The notes under the pieces were generated by a model. It saw only the letters and a list, made by a program, of their open reading frames with translations. It was not told the DNA's origin and made no database searches. A DNA stretch of 7,564 nucleotides from JBCCMA01 sp045107005 (lineage in GTDB: Bacteria; Pseudomonadota; Gammaproteobacteria; Steroidobacterales; JBCCMA01): assembly GCA_045107005.1 (NCBI GenBank), contig JBGCFP010000174.1:1-7564 (forward strand), given 5' to 3'. A program made the translations under genes and the position numbers. Positions 1 through 6,652 of the stretch are shown piece by piece. Numbering within the stretch: the stretch's first letter is position 1; each line of letters opens with the position of its first letter.

Positions 1-332
1 CGCGTGATCAACGAGGACCGGGTGATGCCCGGCGCTGGTTTCGGCGAGCACGGGCATGCGGATATGGAAATTATCTCGTATGTGCTGGACGGCGCGCTCG
101 AGCACAAGGATTCGATAGGCATTGGCTCGATCATTCGCCCCGGGGACGTACAACGCATGTCTGCGGGTACCGGTATTCGGCGCTCGGATGGGTTCAGGTT
201 GCACGCGGCGTGATCGAGGTCAACGGCGAGGCACTAAATGCGGGCGATGGTCTTGCCATCAAGACGGCAGGGGTCATCGATATCCTTGGCAAGGCTGATG
301 CTGAGATTCTTTTGTTTGATATGGCGGCTTAA
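1..332 (+). pseudogene. Pirin family (YhhW-like quercetinase) remnant with internal deletion and frame change
   Basis: Pirins are cupin-fold metalloproteins; YhhW-type members act as quercetin 2,3-dioxygenases in vitro. The frame is open from base 1, so the start lies outside the window. It reads through the first cupin signature: a GFGxHxHxDMEIISYVL-like stretch with both His of the HxH metal pair, then ALEHKDS and MSAGTGIR. The frame then reaches TGA at 211-213. The family's C-terminal end appears in another frame at 189-332, beginning WVQVARG, continuing NGEALNAGDG and ending EILLFDMAA before TAA. From my memory of E. coli YhhW (about 231 residues), these two blocks should be separated by about 80 residues that are absent here, so there was a deletion with a frame change near 184-191. 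Just before the junction, the expected third His and the Glu of the metal site (RHSE in the family) read R and D (RRSD). A functional product is very unlikely. A sequencing or assembly error could explain the frame change but not the missing 80 codons. Confidence 0.85.
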
Positions 333-450
333 CTTGCCATCCTGACACGGCAAACGAATTGCGCGACCCAACAGGGGAGGGCGCCGGTACATCGGTTACA
401 CATCTGTCTTTCGAATAAGCAACGCTGTGATCGCCAATGCCTGCGCCAGG

Positions 451-488
451 AAAAAAGAGACCGGACGAGCATTGGGGCTCGTCCGGTC
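451..488 (-). terminator. Rho-independent terminator of the large repeat protein gene
   Basis: Bases 459-470 and 477-488 form a perfect 12-bp GC-rich inverted repeat around a 6-base loop. Read on the minus strand, the hairpin is followed at once by a T-rich run (complement of 451-458). It lies about 50 bases beyond the stop codon of the minus-strand gene ending at 541, exactly where its terminator should be. A second, weaker 5-bp hairpin (506-510 with 518-522) lies between the stop and the terminator. There is no T run on the plus-strand side, so it should not stop transcripts coming from the pirin remnant as efficiently. Apart from these hairpins I see nothing in 333-540. Confidence 0.9.
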
Positions 489-540
489 ATGTGAGCTCAT
501 ACTATCCCCGGTCAGTGCGGGGCAGTGTCCGCGTCTGCGG

Positions 541-3500
541 TTAGTTCACCGTTGCCACGGCCTGGCCGAGGCCATCATAGGTGACAACAAAGGCTTGGCC
601 GCCGCCCAGTCCGGCTGAGTTGACGGTGGCAAACGCGTTGGTTCCTGCAAGCTCAGTGACGGTAAATGAACTGCCGATGGTGGGTGCAAACCCGTTCACG
701 GCGCTCATGTTCAACGTGCCGTCATGATCGACGCTGTCAGCGCTGACGACGCCGGTGCCGGTGGCATCAACCTCGATCGAAGTCGTGGTGCTGGCGTTCA
801 TGATCAGATCGCCAGTAAACACGATCCTGCTCGACGGACGGGCCGTCAGCTGGCCCGACGTGGTGGTCGTGACGTTGTTCACAGTCAACGTATTGCCGTT
901 GGCCGCTTCGAGTGTGCCGGTTATGCCCGCCTGAGGGCGGACAAAGATCAACGAACCACCGTCCGCAATCATGGTGCCCTGCATGTCAACCTCGGCAGCG
1001 AGGCTTCCGAGCGTGCCGTTATTGCCACTGACCGTCACGGTGGGTGCGATGGTCAGCGCCGTTCCGTTTGCCGGTAACAGACGTGGTTCGCTCGGGACCG
1101 AGTTGGCACCACCGTTCAGTACCAGGGTGGCATTGCCACTCACCGTTTGGGTGTTCAGGAACACGAAGCCCGTGGTAATCGTCGGCGCATCGATGGTTGC
1201 TGTCCCGTTGAGCACGAAGCCATCGACGACGTTGACGTTATCGCCATTGTTCAGATTCAAATCACCGGTGTAGGTGAGATTGTCGAACGTGCCGTCGGCA
1301 ACATCGATGGCCGTGCCCGCGGTGCCATTGATCACCGCATCGTTAAAGGACGCGGAAGTGGCCATGGTGATGGTGCCACCAGCGCCATCGAGTACGAAGC
1401 TCGCGTTCGCGTTGCGAAGAGCACCGGCCATCCGGATGTCACCGCCGTTGCTCGCGCGCAGCGTGCCGGTTGCCGACCAGGTGGCGCCAGTTATCTGAAT
1501 GGTCTTGCCATCCACGTTGGCATCGATGGTGGCGTCCCCGAGATTCACGGTGGCCGCCAGGTTGCCCACCGTGCCGCTGCCACCTTCCACCCGGACATTC
1601 GGGCCGAACGTCAGTACGGTTCCGTTCGCCGGAAACAGTCGTGGCTCGGTGATCACCGAATTGGCGGCACTATCGAAGATGACGGTTGCGTCGCCATCGA
1701 ACAACTGGGAATTTTGAAAAACCAGGCCAGTTGTAACCGTGGGCGCATTGATGCGCATGATGCCATTGAGCGTAAACCCATTCTGTACGTTACTGCTCGC
1801 GCCGTTGTTGTAGGTCATGTCCGCCGTGATTACGGCCGCGTCGATGGTAGTGCTGGCGAGATATCTCATGTTGGTACCGGGCGTGCCATTGATGGTCACT
1901 TCACGCAGGATCGTGGCGCCACGGACACGCACCGGGCCATCCGGGTTGTCAAGCAAAAAGGCCCCGCCGTCGTTGTCCAGCGTGCCAAACAGCTCGATGC
2001 CACCTCCGTTGCTTCCGCTCAATATCTGACTTGCCGACCACAAGCTGCCGCCGATGTTGAGTTCAGTGTCCGCTACATCGGCGATCAGAGTGCCGTTGAA
2101 CACCAGACCCGCGGCAAGGTTGCCGATAGTGCCGTTGCCACCGCGTACGGTGATGCCAGGTCCGATGGTCAGCGTTGTGCCGTTGGCGGGCAACAGTCGC
2201 GGCTCGGTTGGCACGAGGTTGCCCGCGGCGTCGAACGTGATGGTGCCAGTGCCGTTAAGGGTCTGTGTGTTGATGAACACAAGGCCTGTCGTTTGCGCCG
2301 TCGAAATGATGCGCATGTCATTGTTAAGGGTTAGCCCGGAGAGCACGTTGATGGTCGTAGAGTTACGCATCTCTATGTCGATGTCCATCGTGGAACTGGT
2401 CCAGGTGCTTGATCCGGACGGCAGAATCAGCGTGGAACCAGTAGTGCCATTAATCGTCGCGTTGTTGATTTGCGAGGCGTTGTTGATGTTAAAAGTGCCG
2501 TCGGCCGTGTCGATATCCAGGCTGTCGCCGCTATTGTTCATGCTACCGAAAAAGCGGATGCCGCCGTTGTTGACCGCGGTCATGGCGTTGTTAGCCGACC
2601 AGTTGCTGCCACCAATCGCCAGCTCCTGACCGTCAAGATCGGCCGTCAACGTACCCTGGAAGATCAGGCCAGCTGCGAGGTTGCCGATGGTGCCTTTGCC
2701 GCCCTGAATATTCACGTTTGGTCCGATGGTCAAGGTCGTGCTATTGACCGGGAGCAGACGCGGTTCGGCGATGACCGAATTGGCCGTGCCGTCGATCATT
2801 ATGGTGGCATTGCCGTTCAAGGTCATCGTGTTATTAAACACGAAGCCAGTGGTTTGGGCCGTTGACAGGATAGAAGCCACGCCATTAAGCGTGAGGCCGC
2901 TAAACACGTTGACGGTGGTGTTATTCGGGATAAAGAGATTGCCGTTAATCACAGCGTTGTCCAGTATCACGCTGCCGGTGACCAGGTTCGCGGTCGTGCC
3001 GGGTGTCATTTGTATCGTACCGTTGCGCACGGCCATGGTGTTCAGCCAGCGCACACCGCCGTCCGCGCCGTCGATATTGAACGTGCCGCCGCCATTGTCG
3101 AGATTGGCGTCCATCTCGATGAGGCCACCGTTTTGCGCGCGTGCGGTTCCGGTGCCGGTCATGTTGCCCGCTGACAGACGCAATGCTTCGCCGTCAATGT
3201 CAGCCAAAGCAATGCCGTCAAACACCAGATTGGCCGAAATGTTGCCGATCGTTCCCTTACCGCCGCGTATTGTTAGTCCGCTGGCAATGGTCAAGGTGGT
3301 GCCGTTAACGGGGAAGATCCGAGGCTCGCCGATCTGCGAGTTTGCGGTGCCGTCAATCGCGATAGTCCCCGTGCCATCAATCGTCATGGTGGCGTTTACA
3401 ATGAGGCCGGTGGTTTGCACTGTCGATATGATATTGAGCGTAGAGTTAACGGTCAGACCGTCGGAGATACTCATCGAGGCGTTGTTGAAGATATTGGTCT

Positions 3501-5160
3501 CGACGCCCAACGTAATGTTGCGCCAGGTGGAAGTCGTGATCAGATTCAAATCGCCGCTTCCCGCCAACGAAGGGATGACCTGCGTGTCATTCAAGCTGGC
3601 GCCACGCACTTCGATCAGTCCGCCATTTTCAAGAGCGTCGGTCGCAGTGAAGCTACCGGAACGAAGATCGAGCGTTTCGTTATTAACCAGGCCTTTGACC
3701 ACAATAGTGTCGCTCTGAGCGGTCACCACCACATCGGTGCCCACATCGATCAGGGCCAGCGAACCTGCCGTCGGCACAATCTGCGGCTGCCAGTTCAGCC
3801 GGTTGTCGAAATCGCCGTCTACCAGCGAGACCCAGATAATGGTGCCCGCGGGGCCAGGCGGCAGGAAGAAGCGGCTGCGCAGAATGCCAAGATCAATCAC
3901 GTTGACGATGCCGTCTCCGTTAAAATCGGCATCGGGATCGTTGGTGAAAAAGACCGAACGCAGAATACCCAGGTCGACAACGTTGACGACGCCGTCGTTG
4001 TTCAAATCGGGATCGCAAGCGTTGCCGATGCCGTCACCGTCGGTATCCAGTTGCGTGTCGTTGAACGCGAGTACGCAGTTGTCGTCGGCATCGATAATGC
4101 CGTCACCGTCTTCGTCGTCACCGCCACCGCGGTTGGACAGATGTTTGTAATCGTCGGGATTCACGTTATGCAAACGCTGCGCGTCGACATCCACAATCAT
4201 TGTTGCGGCTTCACTCAAGAGCTCGCCATCGTCGACGATTAGTTGAAACACGTAGAGACCCTCAATGGTCAGATATAGCGAAGGGTCCATCTGAGTTGCT
4301 TCGGTCAGCGTGACGTCCGCATCGGCCGGCTGACTTAGCAGCGACCATTGGTATTTGAGTGACTGACCGTCCCGATCGGCCGAGCGGGCGCCGTCAAGAT
4401 TCAGTGTGGAGCCGGGTGCGAGAGTGCGATCGCGGCCTGCGTCGGCAGTAGGGCGCGAATTGATCGTGCTGACGCGTACGTAATCGGTGGCGCTGGCGCT
4501 GCGGCCATTGTCGACGACCAGCGCGGCCACATAGTCACCCCGCACATCCGCCGTAAAGGCGGCAGCGGCGCCAGATTTGTGGTCGATGCTGGCCTGACTG
4601 TCGACGGGTTGTTCAACCAGACGCCAGGTGTAATCGAGTGCGGCGTCGTTCAAGTCAAACGAACCAATACCGTCCAGGGATACGACCTTGCCAAGAGCGA
4701 TGGTCTGATCAGCACCGGCTTCGGCGACCGGCGGCGCGCCACGTGTGCTCAACAACAGTTGGTCCGTGCTCACGGCGCCGGCCGCATCTTTGATCATCAG
4801 TTCGAGTACATAGTGGCCGTCGAGATCCGGCGTAAATGAGGTGCGAACCGAGTATTCGTCCGCAATGACAGCCCCGCTGCCGAGCGGTGCCTGAGCAATG
4901 CGCCAGAGGTAGCTGAGCAGATCGCCATCGGCATCGCTCGAGCCGCTGGCGTCCAGCGTAATCTGCTGGCCGGCGGATACCGGCAGATCCATGCCGGCGT
5001 CGGCCCTTGGGCAATGATTAATGCCCACGGCGGCAGTGCGCTCGGTAACGGCAAGCGGTGCGTCAGCGCACTGCGTGGCGACAGACGACTGCGCGGCCGC
5101 AATAAGCAGGGCGGACAGCAGCAGCTGTCTCGCGGTGATTCGGAGTGGATGGATGTTCAC
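541..5160 (-). CDS. Giant secreted PKD / TSP3 / dockerin-like / beta-repeat protein
   Basis: About 1,539 residues from the GTG at 5160-5158. I prefer this start because it gives a classic signal peptide: a short n-region with two Arg, the core LLLSALLIAAA, and likely cleavage after SVA near residue 29. A GTG 18 codons upstream (5214) would add a Cys- and Lys-containing leader that fits poorly. Neither start has a good Shine-Dalgarno; a GGGGG lies 6-10 bases before 5160. Domains in order: three PKD-type Ig-like domains (about 49-139, 142-232, 234-327), each with the ADAGxD opening, a DxDGD-like turn and YxWxL; a thrombospondin type-3 stretch (about 349-385: DGDGI, DNC, DTDGDGIGNACD); two dockerin-like DxNxDGxxNxxD loops each followed by LGILRS (385-432); a PPGPAG linker; a module with a conserved NW (about 439-510); then Asn/Thr-rich repeats of 186-187 residues (about 512-1400); and a Gly-rich tail. 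There is no C-terminal anchor, barrel, LPxTG or PEP-CTERM sequence. This suggests a Sec-exported, calcium-stabilised, beta-helical surface or matrix protein. Substrate and partner are unknown. It is flanked by its own terminator and appears monocistronic. Confidence 0.9.
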   Translation of the reverse strand: MNIHPLRITARQLLLSALLIAAAQSSVATQCADAPLAVTERTAAVGINHCPRADAGMDLPVSAGQQITLDASGSSDADGDLLSYLWRIAQAPLGSGAVIADEYSVRTSFTPDLDGHYVLELMIKDAAGAVSTDQLLLSTRGAPPVAEAGADQTIALGKVVSLDGIGSFDLNDAALDYTWRLVEQPVDSQASIDHKSGAAAAFTADVRGDYVAALVVDNGRSASATDYVRVSTINSRPTADAGRDRTLAPGSTLNLDGARSADRDGQSLKYQWSLLSQPADADVTLTEATQMDPSLYLTIEGLYVFQLIVDDGELLSEAATMIVDVDAQRLHNVNPDDYKHLSNRGGGDDEDGDGIIDADDNCVLAFNDTQLDTDGDGIGNACDPDLNNDGVVNVVDLGILRSVFFTNDPDADFNGDGIVNVIDLGILRSRFFLPPGPAGTIIWVSLVDGDFDNRLNWQPQIVPTAGSLALIDVGTDVVVTAQSDTIVVKGLVNNETLDLRSGSFTATDALENGGLIEVRGASLNDTQVIPSLAGSGDLNLITTSTWRNITLGVETNIFNNASMSISDGLTVNSTLNIISTVQTTGLIVNATMTIDGTGTIAIDGTANSQIGEPRIFPVNGTTLTIASGLTIRGGKGTIGNISANLVFDGIALADIDGEALRLSAGNMTGTGTARAQNGGLIEMDANLDNGGGTFNIDGADGGVRWLNTMAVRNGTIQMTPGTTANLVTGSVILDNAVINGNLFIPNNTTVNVFSGLTLNGVASILSTAQTTGFVFNNTMTLNGNATIMIDGTANSVIAEPRLLPVNSTTLTIGPNVNIQGGKGTIGNLAAGLIFQGTLTADLDGQELAIGGSNWSANNAMTAVNNGGIRFFGSMNNSGDSLDIDTADGTFNINNASQINNATINGTTGSTLILPSGSSTWTSSTMDIDIEMRNSTTINVLSGLTLNNDMRIISTAQTTGLVFINTQTLNGTGTITFDAAGNLVPTEPRLLPANGTTLTIGPGITVRGGNGTIGNLAAGLVFNGTLIADVADTELNIGGSLWSASQILSGSNGGGIELFGTLDNDGGAFLLDNPDGPVRVRGATILREVTINGTPGTNMRYLASTTIDAAVITADMTYNNGASSNVQNGFTLNGIMRINAPTVTTGLVFQNSQLFDGDATVIFDSAANSVITEPRLFPANGTVLTFGPNVRVEGGSGTVGNLAATVNLGDATIDANVDGKTIQITGATWSATGTLRASNGGDIRMAGALRNANASFVLDGAGGTITMATSASFNDAVINGTAGTAIDVADGTFDNLTYTGDLNLNNGDNVNVVDGFVLNGTATIDAPTITTGFVFLNTQTVSGNATLVLNGGANSVPSEPRLLPANGTALTIAPTVTVSGNNGTLGSLAAEVDMQGTMIADGGSLIFVRPQAGITGTLEAANGNTLTVNNVTTTTSGQLTARPSSRIVFTGDLIMNASTTTSIEVDATGTGVVSADSVDHDGTLNMSAVNGFAPTIGSSFTVTELAGTNAFATVNSAGLGGGQAFVVTYDGLGQAVATVN
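961..3627 (-). repeat. In-frame tandem protein repeats, period 558-561 bp
   Basis: Within the large gene, an EPR(L/I)(L/F)P-x-N-(G/S)-T-x-LT block recurs five times with its Glu codon starting at 3327, 2766, 2205, 1647 and 1089. The steps are 561, 561, 558 and 558 bases, i.e. 187, 187, 186 and 186 residues. Each block is preceded by a TTG(F/L)(V/I)-x-N-(T/A/S) segment and an ANS or GNL segment. It is followed by GGxGTIGN or a variant (GGSGTVGN, GNNGTLGS), an AD-containing strand, and in the complete units an NGG-I segment and a (V/I)INGTxGT-like segment. So there are four full units, a partial unit at the N-terminal side and a degenerate one at the C-terminal side. Copies are clearly diverged at the DNA level, which argues for old duplication rather than recent expansion. 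The short regular strands with Asn ladders suggest a right-handed parallel beta-helix (inference). Confidence 0.9.
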
Positions 5161-5449
5161 AGTAGCCCCCAGGGTTTCTTTTGATAGACAAATCGATGCA
5201 GGCCGCAGGCACACAGCGCGGCCGAATGATTATTGTTCTTCAATTGAGGTAGGCGCAGGGGCAGGCCAAAAGGGGTCAACTATTTTTGGAAGAGGGCGCT
5301 TTCGTCTTGGTTATCGGCCGAGGCGCTTGAGATTCGGGCTCTTACGACCAGTCTCACAACGCTCACACGCAGGCGGTTTCGGCATTATGTCGTCTCTACC
5401 GCTGCCAAGGCGGCACCCAGGTACGCAATTGAGGTTGTTACACGTCTAA

Positions 5450-5558
5450 GTGCCGGTCATAACTCTGCAACACTTCATCCACAGCTAGTGATTCTGATTT
5501 GGGGATTTTGGGTGCCGCTGCAGGACAGTGCCACAAGTTATATTGTTATGACCGGCAC
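5450..5558. repeat. 109-bp element with perfect 14-bp terminal inverted repeats (MITE- or REP-like candidate)
   Basis: GTGCCGGTCATAAC at 5450-5463 recurs as its exact reverse complement at 5545-5558, with 81 bases between. The match continues imperfectly inward: after a 5-base mismatch, AACACTT on the left faces AACTT on the right. This gives ends of roughly 24-26 bases. The inside codes for nothing recognisable. A smaller hairpin (GCACC at 5555-5559 with GGTGC at 5568-5572) overlaps and passes the right end. I see no clear target-site duplication next to the ends. Such a structure fits a miniature inverted-repeat element or a paired REP-like unit moved by a transposase elsewhere. A regulatory stem-loop in the leader of the protease gene is the alternative. 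Confidence 0.55.
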
Positions 5559-5591
5559 CCGATTTCCGGTGCTAACGTCAATGGCACGCTG

Positions 5592-5608
5592 TATAGAATA
5601 CGTCTATA
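5592..5608. promoter_or_regulatory. Palindrome upstream of the protease gene
   Basis: TATAGA at 5592-5597 and TCTATA at 5603-5608 form a perfect 6-bp inverted repeat around five bases, followed by a run of T at 5610-5615. It lies 68 bases before the protease start codon. It could be an operator overlapping a -10 element (TATAGA or TATAGT), or a weak plus-strand attenuator given the T run. No well-spaced -35 box was found, so the call is tentative. Confidence 0.3.
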
Positions 5609-5665
5609 GTTTTTTGTCCATGGAGTTTGGCTCGGTGGGCTCACAGTTTCGCGGTTTCTAGGAAT

Positions 5666-5671
5666 GGAGAG
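5666..5671 (+). promoter_or_regulatory. Shine-Dalgarno site of the M91-like protease gene
   Basis: GGAGAG lies five bases before the ATG at 5677, a near-ideal ribosome binding site. An in-frame TAG at 5659-5661 excludes any longer reading frame, so together they fix the start. Confidence 0.8.
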
Positions 5672-5676
5672 AGCAG

Positions 5677-6276
5677 ATGTGCGAATTGGGCTACATGGAT
5701 ATCCCCGGCCTTTACATCAGGAACGGTGTCTCAAAGATTAACGGCGTGGACTTCGATGACATCACGGACTGGGGTGGCACGTTTATCGAGGACGCAAGAA
5801 AGTCCCTTGTGAAGCTTAAGTCCGGAAAGAATAACAGGGGCAAGATTCTGGTTGAGGGTGTCAGTGACCTGCTTGTCAAGGCCAAGCGCCAAGTCACGAT
5901 AGAACCATCCACCGAATTTGGTGGCCAGGGTGGGAGTGGTTGGGATGAGAAGACCTTGGTTATCCGGTGGTGTGCGACGGCGCAGGAAAGCACAACGGAA
6001 GACTGGGACCAATTGCGAGGAATTCCACCGTTCATCATCCTCGGACATGAGCTCATTCACGCGCTGCACACGTTGACCGCGTCGACCAACTACGGGCACG
6101 ACAGATTAACCAACAATGCGATCGAAGAGACACGGACAATCGGTTTGGGTCCCTGGAAGGACGATTCACTCACAGAGAACGGGTTGCGCTCCGAGTGGGG
6201 TTTGAAACCGCGGGAGACCTTTCAGGGTGTCGGAGCGAGCAAGCTGCTCACCGGCACAAAGTACTTGAACTTGTAG
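5677..6276 (+). CDS. M91-like zinc metallopeptidase (NleD/HopH1-type effector protease), stand-alone
   Basis: A 199-residue protein. Residues 117-131 read PPFIILGHELIHALH: the HExxH zinc signature (H124, E125, H128) in the hydrophobic GHELIHA context typical of Peptidase_M91. Further on come EETRTIGLG (E150, E151), a likely source of the third zinc ligand, then TEN at 166-168, LR at 170-171 and R179. The order HELIHA, EExxTxGL, TENxxR fits the M91 family as I know it. Its studied members are NleD of attaching-and-effacing E. coli, which cleaves the activation loop of JNK and p38 kinases, and Pseudomonas syringae HopH1. The same domain also occurs at the C-terminal end of polymorphic toxins. 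Here the domain is almost the whole protein. There is no signal peptide, membrane segment, Rhs/PAAR or other trafficking domain, and no secretion system or immunity gene in view. The N-terminal 80 residues match no trafficking signal I know. The catalytic residues are intact, so activity is plausible. The substrate, host and export route are unknown. Confidence 0.75.
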   Translation: MCELGYMDIPGLYIRNGVSKINGVDFDDITDWGGTFIEDARKSLVKLKSGKNNRGKILVEGVSDLLVKAKRQVTIEPSTEFGGQGGSGWDEKTLVIRWCATAQESTTEDWDQLRGIPPFIILGHELIHALHTLTASTNYGHDRLTNNAIEETRTIGLGPWKDDSLTENGLRSEWGLKPRETFQGVGASKLLTGTKYLNL

Positions 6277-6307
6277 CAGCTAGCGAGAATGGCTGGCTCT
6301 GCTGCTA
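6274..6307 (+). terminator. Possible stem-loop at the end of the protease gene
   Basis: TAGCAGC (6274-6280, including the stop codon) and GCTGCTA (6301-6307) are perfect inverted repeats. The 20-base loop can itself form a small TAGC/GCTG hairpin. It lies exactly at the 3' end of the protease gene, but no T run follows. It may be a weak or Rho-assisted end or a 3'-protecting structure, rather than a standard intrinsic terminator. Confidence 0.3.
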
Positions 6308-6652
6308 GGTGCCAGAGTCGGTATCTGATCTGACAGGCAATGTAGGATCGAATCGGGCCTTGAGTTGCAACGCTTGCGGTCAGCCATCACTTTGTAGGTT
6401 GCTTGGTGGTGCCCAGTATTACTGCGCATAATATATATTATGTTAAATAATGGTGCGAGACCGAATCGAAACAATGCCAAAATATGGGCGTATGTCCGTT
6501 AGGAAAAATCGCTGTCCTACCCCAGCCACGGGAAGTTGAGTCTTGCCATAGGGCCTGGTGGCAACCGTCACGTCACGCGCGCAGCACTTGCACTCGCTTT
6601 GTCCGCGACACTTTTAGGACCTGCACTGTGCGGTGAAACCCAACAATGCTAA
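6277..6652. other. Gap without a recognisable intact gene
   Basis: About 375 bases with frequent stops in all frames. Short open stretches on both strands resemble nothing I know. There is a strongly AT-rich patch at 6427-6450. In the same frame as the histidine-kinase relic downstream, 6503-6649 is open. It ends in a hydrophobic Ala/Leu string (RAALALALSATLLGPALCGE, about 6578-6637) that resembles a signal peptide or membrane segment and then meets TAA at 6650-6652. No start codon with a ribosome binding site precedes it, so I do not call it a gene. Confidence 0.5.
6427..6442. promoter_or_regulatory. 16-bp AT-rich perfect palindrome
   Basis: CATAATATATATTATG is its own reverse complement over all 16 bases, in an otherwise GC-rich gap. 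It could be a repressor-binding site or a promoter -10 region usable in either direction. No matching -35 box at 16-18 bases was convincing, and no intact gene follows on the plus strand. Confidence 0.3.

Larger units (their letters stand above)
5161..5676. other. Divergent intergenic region between the repeat protein gene and the protease gene
   Basis: This 516-base gap holds the start regions of two divergent genes. I find no convincing gene in it and no clear sigma-70 promoter pair with correct spacing for either gene. It contains the inverted-repeat element at 5450-5558 and the palindrome at 5592-5608. In the frame of the protease there is a 37-codon open stretch from ATG 5548 to TAG 5659-5661, which starts inside the right end of the inverted repeat. 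It ends five codons before the protease ATG. I see no family resemblance in it, and it may be chance or the trace of a longer upstream reading frame. Confidence 0.6.

Noticed and set aside
1147..2334. 395-codon plus-strand open frame opposite the large gene
   Set aside because: It is antisense to the repeat protein and recurs with the same 560-base periodicity. The peptide is His/Arg-rich with no family resemblance, a shadow of GC-rich repeats.
3150..3165. TGCCGGTCAT in the large gene, matching the core of the 14-bp inverted repeat
   Set aside because: It lies in conserved coding sequence of the repeat protein, lacks the inverted partner and matches only ten bases, so it is probably coincidence.
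2726..3718. 330-codon plus-strand open frame opposite the large gene
   Set aside because: Antisense shadow of the repeats. Its monotonous PLPP/VVPL-type composition mirrors the periodic sense strand, and there is no ribosome binding site or domain.
5161..5214. 18-codon upstream extension of the large gene to GTG 5214
   Set aside because: It would place a charged, Cys-containing stretch before a good signal peptide and has no ribosome binding site. The GTG at 5160 is more likely.
5241..5435. CAATTGAGGT occurring at 5241-5250 and 5426-5435 as a direct repeat
   Set aside because: Ten bases over a few hundred bases is not far from chance, and no structure or gene position supports a binding site.
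5021..5449. 142-codon plus-strand open frame across the 5' end of the large gene
   Set aside because: Overlaps the signal peptide and first PKD region antisense. It has no recognisable domain, and its low-complexity Arg/Gly/Ser composition suggests a chance frame.
5731..6099. Minus-strand open frames opposite the protease gene
   Set aside because: The plus strand carries the HExxH signature and a good ribosome binding site. The antisense frames show neither.
6280..6480. 66-codon minus-strand open frame
   Set aside because: No ribosome binding site, no family resemblance and biased composition. It lies in a gap with frequent stops.
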